This document shows positions 37,825 to 50,326 of a DNA stretch of 64,000 nt, in pieces; positions within the stretch are counted from its first letter, which is position 1; each line of letters opens with the position of its first letter. The position numbers and the translations under genes are program-made. This DNA is from Gymnopilus junonius (Eukaryota; Basidiomycota; Agaricomycetes; Agaricales; Galerinaceae): the NCBI GenBank assembly GCA_015501075.1, contig JADNYJ010000108.1:62001-126000 (forward strand). Direction: 5' to 3'. Below the pieces are notes generated by a model. It was given only the letters and a program-made list of their open reading frames with translations. It was not told the DNA's origin and did not search any database.

Positions 37825-38226
37825 CTATAATAGATAGTACATGTGCACCAAAATCAACGTGACGATTTTGGTAACAAGACACCAAAAACACCAACGCACT
37901 TGGTTGTACGGCACATTCTGCCAAACACATTCTACACACCCATGCGAGAGTAGATTCACATTCTCCTTCTTTGGCTGGGGTAGCTTGAGAGCGGTCAAGT
38001 CCTCCCGGACTTCGACCATCGACTCCCATGTGAACTTTGTAAAGTACTGGGTAGCCTTGAGACCCTGGTAGCGGATATACACCTTGACCTCCAGAGAATC
38101 TGCAGCAGACATGGTGGGCAAAGCAGCGCGCCCTTGATGAACATGAGTGTTGGCTGGCCCGGGGCGAGCACGCTGCACCTTGCGGTGAGCTTGAGCCCTG
38201 GAGCGACCCTGCAGTGAGGGAGTCAT
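37825..38226 (-). CDS. Hypothetical protein, 133 codons
   Basis: An ATG-started frame directly upstream of, and opposite to, profilin. The N-terminus is basic (MTPSLQGRSRAQAHRKVQRA). The middle, SLEVKVYIRYQGLKATQYFT and ESMVEVREDLTALKLPQPKK, looks like ordered alternating strands and helices. The end is hydrophobic (CFWCLVTKIVTLILVHMYYL). I recognise no family. It could also be a decayed exon of the neighbouring Ser/Pro-rich gene or a repeat fragment. The coding call rests on frame length and plausible composition only. Confidence 0.3.
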   Translation of the reverse strand: MTPSLQGRSRAQAHRKVQRARPGPANTHVHQGRAALPTMSAADSLEVKVYIRYQGLKATQYFTKFTWESMVEVREDLTALKLPQPKKENVNLLSHGCVECVWQNVPYNQVRWCFWCLVTKIVTLILVHMYYLL

Positions 38227-38367
38227 TGAAGCATAAGGGGCAGCTTATTCCCACGGTTAGTTACGCCCATAATCTTATCTGGATATCGCCGATTATTTAC
38301 ATAATTGGATCCGTCTGTCGCCTCTCTAGCTCTCCCTCTTTACCTTACATATCACCGTGTTCTTGTC

Positions 38368-38921
38368 ATGTCCTGGCAAAGTATGTTTTTGTCCTTGTTT
38401 ATCAGAGATTCCTGTATTCTCATCGTTTATCTGTAGCCTACGTCGATTCCAACCTCATCGGCACCGGCAAGGTCTCCAAAGCCGCCATCCTAGGCCAACA
38501 AGGAGGCGTCTGGGCGACTTCTAGCGGATTCAACGTGCGCACCTCCTGGCTTCTGTAGTAGACACCTTTATACTGACACATGCCATCTGCAGCTATCCGC
38601 TGTAGAGCAAAAGGCCATCATCGATGCCTACAAGAACCCCACAAGCGTCCTAGCCAGCGGACTAAAACTCGAAGGTCAAAAATACTTTGGCATCTCAGCT
38701 AACGATCGCTCGATCCAGCTCAAGAAGGCGGTGCGTTCTGATTATTCTCTATAGGCCCCTTCTCTTTCTGACTCGTATGACCCTGTCAGGCCGATGGTGT
38801 TGTGATCGTAAAGACAAAGCAAGCCATCCTCGTCGCCGTCTATGTCGGCCCATTACAAGCTCCTGAAGTTACCCCCGTCGTCGAGAGTCTCGCCGATTAC
38901 CTCATCTCTGTCGGATATTAA
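38368..38921 (+). CDS. PFY1: Profilin
   Basis: Profilin binds actin monomers, poly-proline and phosphoinositides, and supports filament growth in the cytosol. Exon 1 encodes only MSWQ before a donor at 38375, the classic profilin start, with the Trp that stacks on poly-proline. After the intron comes TYVDSNLIGTGKVSKAAILG, then QQGGVWATSSGF. Two further introns (about 38533-38591 and 38731-38789) lead through LSAVEQKAIIDAYKNPTSV, GQKYFGISANDRSIQLKK and GVVIVKTKQAILVAVYVGPL to PVVESLADYLISVGY and the stop at 38919-38921. Length is about 126 residues, exactly normal. The frame is clean. A CT-rich stretch sits just before the start. Confidence 0.96.
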
Positions 38922-39520
38922 GTACTTAGACTGCAAGGAGTTGGCGTTGGCATTGGCTCGTTGGTCGGACGAGTTTCCGGGCTATAGGAAGTTGAAAGAA
39001 ATGCAAATATGTATCGTTATCCCCATCATCACCTTTTCATCATCAGAAACTTATCGATTATTCCCCCTACCTTTTTTTGTGGAAAGTTTTGCTAATCGTT
39101 ATCACATCTCAGAATTCGGTATCGTAAAGTGAATTTAGGTCTCCTCCTCGCTCTTGTCCTTGCAATTTGAAGGAGCAATAACGCGCTTTGCGACGCCTGT
39201 GATCGTTGCCATGTCTTGAACACAACAGATTATGCTTGATGATCATTGATCCTTCCGCCGTTGTCTTGCCTGCTCTCGTCCGACAGCGTCGTCCGATCTG
39301 TTAGTGCTTTAGGATTCAGAAGGATCTCCCTCAAAGCCCGAACGGCTGTAGCCCGCAATGGTACACCTCTTGTGGCAGTCTATATTTGATTCCTTTGGAT
39401 GTGATCATATATTATTATCCAGCCTTCCGCCTTTTAGTCCCTCACTTGAGATAAGATAAGATTCTACATCTTGCTAAGCAGACTTAAATTCGCGACCGCT
39501 CCTACTCCAGCAGATTATTG
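38922..39520. other. Profilin 3' flank and intergenic DNA
   Basis: About 600 bp, partly the profilin 3' UTR. No supported gene or repeat. Confidence 0.4.
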
Positions 39521-40249
39521 TTAGGTAGTCATCGGGAATAATGCTTCGTATTCATCATCAGGGCTGTCACGTATTTCTTGCTCTGGTGACTGCTGACCAG
39601 AAAGAAAAGGGATGATTGGGAACTTGCCTCTAGCGTTCATCAGCAGTACCACATTCATCGAGACCATCCAGGACGACGAGTCCTGGTCTTTGGTGTTCTT
39701 CAGGCTCCCGTTGACGATGGACAAATGTCTCGCTCAACGATCCCGCAATAAATGGTCGCACTCCATCTGCGCCTTCAACGAGAGTCGTTGGCAAACACTT
39801 CTGTTATACGAGTAGCGAGTTTGCGGATGGAAATACCCAGTAGATACGCCAACGAAGTGATAGGCGGTTCCCTCTCGACCAAAAAGAAACTGGCGACCGA
39901 AGTACCCCATTGCTCACACAGTTCCGCAATGGAATGTGCTATGGAGGATTTACCCGCTCGCGCAGGACCATAGAGCCACATAAGAGGTCTTCTTCTCATC
40001 GTCCCGGACCCATTCATGATATCCGCTGGACCCTGGTAATACTTCAGGATCGTCGTGTCGTTCAGCAGAGTTGTGTAATACACCAGGAACATTCATATGT
40101 TCCAGCTGGCCTAAGGCTGGACGGGAACTATCGATTGTTGAGATGGCAGTGAAGGACCTCCCTGTATGTGGGCATTGATGGCGCAGTGGCGCCGCTAAAG
40201 ACTGCTGCCATGGCCCTCGAAATGACTGGAGCCAACCTTGAGCATACAC
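39521..40249 (-). pseudogene. NACHT NTPase relic
   Basis: Fragments of the same family as the 5.8 kb gene, on the other strand. LHNSAERHDDPE in one frame (near 40060) continues in another frame as RRPLMWLYGPARAGKSSIAH (Walker A, about 39950). Downstream lie SIAELCEQWGTSVASFFLVE and, in a third frame, LVVLDGLDECG (Walker B, about 39650). A stop follows soon after Walker B, and the rest of the ATPase and the C-terminal region are missing. At least two frame changes are needed between the landmarks. Loss of the whole 3' half means this is a relic and not just a sequencing problem. The two loci share the HDSAER-Walker A-Walker B layout, so they are probably old paralogues. Confidence 0.75.
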
Positions 40250-40430
40250 TGGAGGTCATGTATATCGTTCATCGATTACGCTGACATCCTTCCCGCCGCA
40301 TATGTTGGTCAGGTACGGGAGTGTCTGACAGGAAAATAGCAAGAGTGCACAGTCTTGATTCCTGAACGTCGCCTGAATCCGATCGCACCCTCAAACAATC
40401 ATCGAAAGGAAAAAGAAAAAAAAATGACAG

Positions 40431-43400
40431 TCAAAGAATGCTAACAAAAGCATTATTACAAAACAAACACCTCTTCACAGCCTCCAAAAGCTCTTCCACT
40501 ACCCACCCCTTCGCGATTTCTGGTAAATCCTGGTCGTTCCCAGCAGATGGAGGCAAGAACGCCTTCCGACTGCATCCTACACATGTGCGGACCCAAGGTG
40601 TAGAGAGGATGAAGGTCGTCACTGAACAACGGGCTGTGTGATGAATTAATCATTAATCATTAGGTATGAAGATTGAGGGCAATGGTTACATACCCCATCT
40701 GTGCCCATTTGCACACACAGCCGTCGTAATGTCCTGCAAAGGTACCTCGACACCGCATGCAGGGCAAGACTCGTTCAGCTTGGTCACGATCTCATCTGAA
40801 GGCATCATGGCGTCTTGGTCAACTGGAGGAACTGAAGCAGATGAAGTCGAGGCAGGTGCAGATGCCGCAGCCGGACGACCCTCCATCAGAGGCTGGACGA
40901 GCACTGAGAGGCGTGTGCCTTCTTCTGATAGATCAGGTGGGCACCCAGGAAGGAGTGACTGCACGATCATACGTGAAACAAAGGGGACGTCACTAGCTGC
41001 ATAAATGGGGAATTCTTTGAGTTTAATTACGACTTGGATCGGTCAACGGAAGTACGCACCACTGAGCAAGCTGACAACAGCCACCAGATGACGTACGATC
41101 GTCCTCAAGACCCGATGTGAAATCGCATTGAGCAAGCCCTGGGCAACGACACCACATTCCGCTTGGCGCTCTTCGTTGATGGCATGTTTCTATCAAATAA
41201 AAAAATCATTCAGTTACAGAACAGAAAAATGACGAAGAGCGATGCACATACCCAAGCAAAATCACCCAATGAAAGTCGCATCCGCAACCTCAGCAGTTCA
41301 TCCCACCCGAACAAATGTGTCGCCAGCGAGTCTCTGAATTTGCCCCTTATTTCATCGTCAAGCACAGCACCTGTCAATGAAGGGACACTGATCCTGGTGG
41401 AGTGGTCCTCTGCCTGACCTTCCCCTTGATCTTGATCTGGCGGTGTGATGATTTGGAGAAACTTGGTAAGAAGGTGATCCAATTTTGTGGGATTGCGGAG
41501 GTGGAAGAAGAAAGGACGAAGTACATGAAGAGGCGAAAATGCTAACGCTGTAAAACGTACAACAGGTCAGCCTTGAAAAAAACATAAGGACGAAACCTAC
41601 CTGTCTTCGCACTACCCAATACCTCCCCAAGTCTCCGCAGCACCCTCTCATCATCTTCGTCCTCCCACATCTGAGCAACAACAAGCATGCTACTATGCTT
41701 TGCATCATGCTTATAGCTAAAATCCGATGGTCGTGCAGACTCATACACCCACATAAAGCACTTGTCGTCATCGTACCCAAGCGCACCGTTGATCCTCAAC
41801 GTATCACCGCTATCCATACCCTCTTTCTCCGTTTTGACGAACACGTTCCTCGAAACACCCGAAAGTGCCTCGGAAGTGAGCTGTTCCTGATTCGGAAGGC
41901 CATTCCCTGCGACTGCTCTCGTTGCCCATGTCGGGTCGAAAGAGAGGGTCCGGATGACGTGGAAAGAGCCGTCGAAGAGGGTGATGATGAGTTTGTCGTG
42001 TTTGGGGATGTACGTTATGCCTGAGACGGGGTGGAATGCTGAGGAGTCTATGGATGTTTTTTGAGTTTGCAGGAGGAACGTGCGGGAGCCTGACCAGTGG
42101 AAGGGAGATGAGGTCGACCAGAGGTTAATTTTGCCTGGGTTTGAGGACACCAATATGGGCTGTGGTAAGCAAGCGTCAGTAAGGATCACATGTGTTAGCG
42201 GAAATCCAAGGCAGACTGACACTCCTCCCTGGGGCATGTACCCACTGCATGGACGTAATGGCGACGCTACACTGGGATTGGTCAATAACTAAGTCCGACA
42301 AATGCTCGAGCGTAACGGCAATTTTATAACTAGGCGTAAACACGAATCCGCCTTCGTCTTCTTGCAGGTTTTGTGTGACTTTGACAAGCCCAATAGATCC
42401 GTCTGATACACCATATGCGACATATCCTTCAGCTGTTTAAACACATAGATATCAGATGTGATCGTCCTCCAGAGAAGGGGGTTAACTTACAATGACCAGG
42501 CCCAACATTGACCCAAGAAGAGCATGCCAGTTGCGTTATCCATTTCTCAGTGACGGAAAGTGTCTGAACATGTTCAGGATCAGCGTTATTACAGTACCTA
42601 AATCAGAACAAAAAAAGTGAGCAAAGGCAAACGTTCAAAGCATCGACAACATACCTTAGGAAAGTTAAACACCCTGCACGGCTGCCAAGGACAAGCAAGG
42701 ACCCATCAACGCCGGGCGCAGGCAAAATCCCAAAATCGACCTGACGTGTCCAATCGATGCCTGCCCAAAGCACAGGGTCAGAAATTGTCGTGATGGGGGT
42801 CATTACAACTAACTTACAAACAATTTGTGCTTTCAGAATCGCAACAATATTGAACTTTTCCTCGTCTTTAGGAGCAGCATGGTTGAGCAAGCAAGGCGTG
42901 ACGTCGCAGATCTGTGCAAAGGAGAAATTTAGGTGAGCTTCGAAGACCACCAGTAAATTAACGAAAGAAAGACGTACTTTCGACCATTCGCCCTTGAGGT
43001 AGTTCTTTCCAGCTATCCATAAATTGACGTCCATATTCGAGCTCAAAGTGACATAAACGCAACTGTAAACGCATAGGAGTCAGATAAAAGGAAATTGATG
43101 GTCCAGACAACCGACATACCCCCCATTCGCTGCGATACCACTTGGCGAAATCGCCATGGAGGTCAGAGACAAATCGATAGAACCGAGAGAGACAGCTCCC
43201 CAAGCTGGTAAGGTCCTCCGACATCATTAGAAATTTGAACAACGAAGATCAAGAACGCACACCTTGAGAATATTCCGGCCATCTCGTAGGCGTGATCTTC
43301 TCATGCTGGATCATGGTCTTAAACCATCCTAGTCCAAGCCCGGGAGGGTGGATCCTCCTTGTCTTTCCATCCATCGGCAAAGAGCTGATAGTCGAAGAGG

Positions 43401-43620
43401 TATCGAAATTGATGCCGTGGTCTGGGGTCTGGAGCACAAAAAATTAGACATTCATTTATATAAGAGAGCTTGTCAACGCACGAGAATGAACGCAGATTTT
43501 TCGTGGCAAAGCAAACTTGACCGTCAGCAGAGAACTGCAGGGATTAGGGAGGGAAAAGAAGTGATGTCGGCACTGTGAGTGCCGCGTATATTGGAAAATC
43601 ACGTTGAGACTCCTGGACAT
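40431..43620 (-). CDS. TFIIIC subunit with N-terminal propeller and C-terminal zinc finger (TFIIIC90/GTF3C4-like)
   Basis: This RNA polymerase III initiation factor subunit has two recognisable ends. The N-terminal part holds PIYAALTVPTSLLFPP, FSADGQVCFATKN and TPDHGINFDTSSTISSLP, the start of the TFIIIC WD-type propeller. The middle exons include ITTISDPVLWAGIDWTRQVD-like segments and HPVSGITYIPKHDKLIITLF. The C-terminal zinc finger reads ESCPACGVEVPLQD, AVCANGHRWGM, RCSVTTFILSTP, then VRTCVGCSRKAF, with the paired Cys and GH of the TFIIIC zinc-finger domain, ending at 40431. Frames slip near 43494 (before AFILTPDHG) and near 43595. The start at 43620 (MSRSLNVIF) is the best available but depends on one of those slips. 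About 8 exons are visible. Confidence 0.8.
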
Positions 43621-43940
43621 GGCGCGTCGTCGCGTTTTTTTGAGATGCTCGCTTGCCCTCTAGTGTGCGTGAACAAATGGGACCAAAGTAGAGATAAATA
43701 GGAAAGTATGATAAAGAATAAATTATGAGAGCATAACTTCGGGATACTTCGCGTTCGAAGTCGTCTGAAGCCGTCATAAGCGTTGAACACCGTACGGATT
43801 TGGTAAAAATCACTTGGTTTGGTAAATCCTTCGAAACATAACCACATTAAATCTACAACAAAAAACTGACCATGGAGTCTGGACAGCTTATACTACATAT
43901 TCGAACAGAATTATCAAAGCATGCCGCTATTCTTCGCACC

Positions 43941-46900
43941 TCATCGCCTCTTCCCCCGTCCAGATCGAGAATTCGGACTTGCCCACAGCACCTTGGGCTG
44001 AGAGTCATCCTGAAAGATGCTATAGATCGCTGGTTCTTCCGTAGGCTCAGGGACGGCCTCAATCGCATGTGGAATTGGAGAGAAGGTCTAGACAGCAAAT
44101 TGAATTTGTGTAAGGTACCAGAAGAACGGATGCCTTACCCATAAACCTTCAGGCGCGGCGCTGGGCAGGGTCCCCATGCTATCTCTGAAACTTTCCGCTG
44201 ATGCAGACCGACGAATCAGAGGCACTTTGTCATGTTCCGAGTCTATGGATGCTAGACCTTCCGAGGCTTCATGCTCCTGCCACACGCCTTGATCATGCGT
44301 TTCGGGGATCTGCTCGTCCTGATGTGCAGGTAGCCCAAGCATGAACGATGTGCTCTGTTGGAAACTATCGAGTTTCTCCTTGATTCGAAGCAACCGTTCT
44401 TTTCTCTCCTTCAACTCCTCGCGCTGACGTTCAAAGACAGGGTCTTCACGAAGAAGATGGCACAGAGTTACTTTTCCATTTTCCGTATCTTTGGAAATGG
44501 CAGCGAACAAGGTCTTGTCGATAGCTTGTGCGAAGCTTGGTTCAATTCGTGTTCGACAGTGAGAGGAACGTAATCAATGATCCGCTATGTCGAATATGCG
44601 TCAATCTCATACCCCTTTCAAGTTGATAAAAATGCCACAGACTTTGTGAGCAACTTGGAAGTAGGCTGTACCTGCGCCATACTTCTAATTCATCATGACT
44701 GAGGACCGCCGTTTGGGATATGCGAAACATCCTCTTGGAAATTGATGACCGACAGGATAACGAGGAGAGAACCAAGGATCCGGCGAGAGCCTCGATGTGT
44801 GAGGCGAAGGATACTGCCCATATATAGCTAGCCAGCTTATTTCTCGGTTCCAAGGGCTTCGAAATTCTGCGTAAACAGAGGATCGGTCTCACGATGCAGG
44901 AGCTTCTCCAGAACTTTGCGAGTTTCCTCTCGGTGTATTTCTCGTTCTTTGAATGTCAAATCTCTGTTGCCAAAGTTTGAGCCAGATTCAAGCATATATG
45001 CAATGACCATGTGGCAACTGACCGCATGTATCGTTCTAGCTCCTGAAACTGACCGAAGTGGTCAGAAAGAAGTTTACTGAGGAACTTTCATGCTGGTGAC
45101 GATGTCTCGAAAGCAACTCATAGAAGGGTTTTTCCATAGGGCAGTATACTGAAGACAAGCTTTTGACCGCCTCAAAGGGTATGAAACCAGGATGTTCCCA
45201 GGTTTTGGACCTGCAGTTGTATGCGTTATAAGTCACAGAAGAAAGTCTGTGAGAGGACACCTACCCTTCAATAATGTTACGCACCTCGGCCAAACCCCTT
45301 GGCTGCAGTGACTCTCAACTGCGGTGTGCCTCGATGACTCAATATCTTCAACGGGTCGAAAGTCGGGAGTCGTCATCCGAATATCCGTCTTGAACTTGGA
45401 ATAACGTTGCTTATTTAGCTGAACAAATTCCTCATGATTCCGGCCAAAGACAGTATCCTTGATATCTTTGCAAAACGCAGAAATTCGAAGCATGACTTCT
45501 GTCGACGGATCCTTCAAATCCAACACGGGTGGAAGAGCTTTCAAGTGTTGGATACATATGCCAGCTCCTTTTCTACTGTCTTCCTAAGCGCTGGTAAACT
45601 GGACAGTTGTCATAAGCATTAATTTGTTACACCAACTTGAGAGATAAATATCGACATACTTGAGCTCGATGAGCTCGATGAGCAGCTCGCTGATATTCTT
45701 GACAAAGTTGGGTATGCCGAACCGATTGCGCGTTTCCATGGTGTTCCATGGGGCGTTCGTGTCAAAAAAGGTGGAGGCAAGCTCTTCAGCTTCAAGCCTG
45801 CTGATCTTTCGTTTCCTCTCTTCTTCATCAGGCAGCCGTACACAATAATATCCATGTCTCATTACATGCTCGTCTTTCCGACCTTCTAGAATGGCTTTCC
45901 ATGTTTCACGAGCGCCGGTGTCACCCTGACTAAGGGCGTCAGGCTTGGTGATAACGCCTAACCATACATCAATGTCGGAAAGAGACAAGACGAATGGAAC
46001 TAACCTATGGTCCTTCCTTCCTTGGATCACTCTGGATTCTTGGCTAGCGTCACCGCTTCTATATTCTGAATATCCACTGTGATTATACTGGATTCAGTCT
46101 GCAATCGAAATGAAAATCAACGTGAAAAACTGACCACCCATGGGCATCGTCATCACAATCAATGTATTTGGCTTCCTGATATATATTTCAGTCAATTCAC
46201 GGACAAGGCCAATCATTTTGGCGTCCTTCGCATTCTGGATCAATCCTAAAAATTTAATTAACAATCCGAAAGATGAACAATGACACCAAAAGGATGCAAA
46301 CCGGGTAAATCGACGAAAGTCAAATCTGTTGCCTTTGGATCCTTGACTTCGACCTGCACGACATTCCTTGAAAATTGAAGCATGGAAGCATCATCGGCAA
46401 GCTCGAGCAACTCCTCCCTGCTCATAGCATAAAAATCGGATGCTGGGCGGTGTGGCCCCAGAATAGCTGCCTGTGCACGTCGAATTTGCAATTCGACAGC
46501 AGATGGATCTTGAACCACACCAAATGGTTCGACCTCTGGATTAGCGAGACGTCTTCCATCCTGACCAGTTTCTCGGAGAAGTGAAATAGTGCAGGACCAT
46601 GATGTAGCGTTGCTAGACATGGTACAAATCATAGGACACCTACAAAGGTTCGAATAAGTTGGGTGAACAGAACGAAGATGCTGTTTTAATTTACCGCGTG
46701 CAGGTACAAAATCCCTGGGTACGTTTATCTAAGGTTGAAGGTAAGAAATGTCGACGAAGAAAGGAAATACTCTATACCCCAGTTACCGCTTCAACGAGGG
46801 AACTTTTTCCACCTGTTGTTATATTCTAATGAGTATTTAGTCGGAAAGAAGCTGCAGTAAGACTGACTAGATTGTGATCCAATTACGACCACACGAGGTA

Positions 46901-47255
46901 TATCAAACACTGTGTCAGCACTGAATAAAAAGCGATTATTAATCGAAGAATCCAGAACACGAAAACGTTCGTACTGAAGCTCAAGGAGGGCCCGATACAA
47001 CGCCATAATTTCTCGAGATTTAGAGGCATAATCAGAAGAAGAGAGGGGAGCTGCTCCATCCACAGCAGCATCTGTGAGTGGGCCTACAGGTGCGATCGGT
47101 ATGGATGTCGTAGAAGACGCTGCTTCCTCTGGTAAATACGAAGTACTAGCGTCATCCGGTGACTCCGTAGATGGTGTTGGTAGCAACGGTTGTCCGGGTT
47201 TGCTACCCTTATTGGTATTGGAAGAGGAGCTCTTTCCGGATCTGAAGAGGGGCAT
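43941..47255 (-). CDS. Dynamin-superfamily large GTPase
   Basis: A dynamin-like GTPase acting in membrane fission, organelle division or antiviral-type roles; subgroup unclear. The ATG at 47255 gives MPLFRSGKSSSSNTNKGSKP. A low-complexity N-terminal extension of about 100 residues precedes RVVVIGSQSSGKSSLVEAVT (G1; the intron falls inside the motif). Then come CPMICTMSSNATSWSCTISL, TDLTFVDLPG (G3) and DVWLGVITKPDALSQG (G4). Later exons, with EERKRKISRLEAEELASTFF and VEKELAYVSNTLKALPPVL-like stalk segments, fit the middle/GED helical stalk. The C-terminal exon TFSPIPHAIEAVPEPTEEPA ends at the stop 43941-43943. One base seems missing near 46708, before CTRCPM. This class is multi-copy in agarics, so it need not be Vps1 or Dnm1. 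Confidence 0.8.
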
Positions 47256-48506
47256 GGTAGATATGGTGGTCAAGTGGAGGACGAACTCGGCTTTTTAAAG
47301 GCGTAGTGCGCAGGCGTCCCTGTTTCGCATTTCAGCAACGTGTTCCTGAATATCCAATCGCGAACGCAAAGAGGTGGACTTCGAATGTCCTCGTGTACTC
47401 CTGCAGGCAAGCTTGTTATACACGATAAGGATGTAAACATGTGGAAAACACTTTTTACTTACCCAGACAGACAAGGAATATGTGTAAACCGAGACAGCAC
47501 GAGGCGGTCATCAGACCAGATCGAAGATTGGGCGCCTATTTTGACTTTCGTGAGAAAGATCGGATAACGGCAGTGGCCAGATATACATGCTATTATGAAT
47601 CGTTCTAGAATTCCTTCTGGAGATGGTACTATCCTTTTATTTGCCAGAAGCTTGCTCTATTCACTGAGGCTTCATTTATAGTTCAAGTTTACAAGCGTCG
47701 TCCTTTAGATCCCACATCTTTTTTCATATAGTAGTTTTTCCTAGTTAGCGTCCGCTAGCGTGGGAGTCCAGCCATCGCCTCAATCAGGTTGGATGTGATA
47801 ATGTTGCCCCGCAATGTAAGCCCTTGGATGTTGGACATGTAACCTATGGCCCTGGAAGCAATGGAAATAAATAAATTGCAGTCATATCTCAACCTAGCGA
47901 TGAAGTCCTGCTATTATTTGAGTATCCAGGGAATCGCGACCGCGCAAAAAAGACGGCAAACGAGTGCCAGGCCGAACAAGTCTCGTTTACAGAAAGGCTG
48001 GCTTACCCATATAGGGATGCAAGACCGGACATGGTTCGCTCAGAGTTTGAATATATGTATACTTCATTTATAATTCATTTGGGATGTCGGACCTGCCAAT
48101 TATGCAACTAGTGATTTGAACACGGAACCTCCGATGCAAAAATTGTAACGGACTGGCAAATTCTTGTAAGTTCAACATAGTTTCTGCAGATATCCTCTGT
48201 GACAGACTCGCGACAGACTGCAAGAATTATCAGTGAAAATGTCAACGGTGGCGAACGGACGTAAGGCGATTCGAGGTCTATTTTTAGAATTCTCAATAAT
48301 CAGGAAAATTAATTCATTTACATCAGGTCCACTTACTTACACACTCGAGTACATAGTACAATCAACATACTCCACGGACAACACAACTTAGCAGCAACTG
48401 CCTCTTGACCCTCATGGGCACCGCCATCAGATTTTGCTCAATCCCAAATCCCAAACTCCAAATTTCAATGTCATTTTATCTCCCTTCCGATCCCCAAACT
48501 TGTAAC
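47256..48506. other. Intergenic region between dynamin-like gene and AKR
   Basis: About 1.25 kb with no supported gene. Two short plus-strand frames (47340-47567, 47846-48073) have no motifs. A tRNA-like box B (near 48108-48135, minus sense) was examined and rejected, as listed below. Confidence 0.5.
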
Positions 48507-49952
48507 TTACAGCACATCCACTCCAAAATACGCACACACTCCCAACCCGACGGCACTTACGAGTAGTGCGACAGCGACCCTGCGGACGACAGTGCGCGCG
48601 GTAAAAATTCGCTGGCCTTTGGCTCCTGCAGCGTCGATGGCGGCGATTTCATCTTTGGTGAGGACTAGAGGGAAAAGAGAATATTATTATTAATTTCAAC
48701 AAGTATCCGAAAGGAGAAGGAGTTAAACAGGGAGAGGGACGAAACTGAACTCACCCAAATCCCCAGCCTTGATGTAGCCCTCCAACCTTGCCTTCTTCGA
48801 GCTCGATGTGAGCACCACCGCGCCCTTAGCTTTGGCCCAAGCCAATAAAATTTGGTCCTCCGTCGCTCCGAGGCGTTTGGCGGCTGCTTTGACAGGTTTG
48901 TCAACTGGGCCTCCGGGGAGAGTTGTCACGGGACTGGTGGAGAAATGTTTGTTAGTTGACTTTGTTTATGGATTGGAAGAGGAGGACGTACATGAGAGGA
49001 CTGTACGCCTCAATGGTAATGCCCTTCTCGGCGGAGTATTTGAGGAGAGGGGCGGTGGTTGCGTAGACGTAGGGGTGAAGGAGAATCTGGTGTGTGAGGT
49101 ACTCGGTTAGCACAAGCTGGCGCTGGCAGAAAAGGATGCGATTTGGATACGGACCTGGTTCACAGCCGGTGGGATCTTGGCGGACGCGAGGAGCGTCTCG
49201 ACGTGTTCGATTTGAAAGTTGCTTATTCCAATGCTCCTGTGGAGTGTGACGCCAAATTTTAAGAAACGAACTGCAAGGAACCCCAAAATCACATACTTGA
49301 CGAGCCCAGCATCCTTCAGACCCTCCATCTGACTCCATGCAGTGGAAATATCAGGCACGGCGAGGCGTGGGTGGTGGATGAGGTACAGGTCGATGTACTG
49401 GACTCCCAACTGCCCTCATGCATAAGCAACCCGAGCTCATAAAGATAATGACAGTAATGAGGGGACATACGTTCTTCAAACTGTTCTTGATGGAAGTTTC
49501 GATGTCCAGCCCGTCCAAACCAGAATACTTGGTGGTGATGAAGATATCCGACCTCGCGAGCCCGCTCTCGGCGATGGCTTTACCTGCTTCTGCTTCGTTC
49601 CTGTATGCCTGGGCGGTGTCTGGGGACAAGACGTTTGCCAATTAGGATGTGGCAAAGAAAGGGCTTAGAAAATGGGGACCCACCGATGTGACTGAACCCG
49701 ACTGAGATAGCTTGGTCGACTTGGTCGCTTGTGGTGTCTCCCACTGGGATCTTCCATGTCCCAAAACTGTGAGCCGAAGAGTTCAAGATAAAGTCGCCTG
49801 CAGGAGAATAAATGACACCCACCCTATGCCAGGAATCGCGTTACCTGCAAAGAACGACGAGAAGTCAATACAAGTACAACTTTTGGCAAAGATGGCGAAG
49901 GAAAAGGATCTCGATACATACCGTCGTTGAACGTAATGATGTCCCAAGGCAT
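48507..49952 (-). CDS. Aldo-keto reductase with C-terminal hydrophobic tail
   Basis: An NADPH-dependent AKR. The ATG at 49952 gives MPWDIITFNDG. After an intron comes IPGIGFGTWKIPVGDTTSDQ, then DTAQAYRNEAEAGKAIAESG with the catalytic Asp and Tyr, FITTKYSG with the catalytic Lys, and DLYLIHHP with the catalytic His. SIGISNFQIEHVETLLASAK and ITIEAYSPLM follow, then ARLEGYIKAGDLG. All exons join in frame across about seven short introns. The final exon (48507-48665) is unusual: KDEIAAIDAAGAKGQRIF is followed by a single hydrophobic helix, AVALLVSAVGLGVCAYFGV, and a few residues. That tail looks like a membrane anchor (ER, peroxisome or mitochondrial outer membrane), not found in ordinary soluble AKRs. 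Confidence 0.88.
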
Positions 49953-50326
49953 TGTCGAGTACTAGAAGCGGGTCAAATGAAGAAACAAAGGACGAGATAA
50001 GCCGCTCTCGTAGTCGTGTGGAGTGTGGAAAAGAGGGATGACAAGACGGCATGGCGCAATGAGGACGAGAATAGGCGTGTGTGCAGGCGACAAAAATTAG
50101 ATTTCATCTAAATTTAGATTAGCTTTCTGACTCATCACTTCTCTCTCATCCGCCTTGGGCTACAATGATCAGCTCCAAAGAATGTACGCGACTGGGTCTT
50201 TGAGGATGGATGATGGCAGAATGCAATTAACTTGAGCATGCCTATGGATTTGTTCGTTGAGAGCGGCTTCTAATCGCGTTTATTTTATTAATCGTCGCGA
50301 GCAAGTGGATAAATAATTGGTTGACG
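49953..50326. other. Intergenic region between AKR and seven-helix gene copy 1
   Basis: About 370 bp, AT-rich, holding the AKR promoter and the 3' flank of the membrane-protein gene. Nothing else seen. Confidence 0.4.

Noticed and set aside
48100..48180. tRNA-like box B (GTGTTCAAATCAC on the minus strand) next to GGAGGTTC
   Set aside because: The T-stem pairs at only three positions, there is no matching D-arm, anticodon stem or acceptor stem, so no tRNA can be folded.
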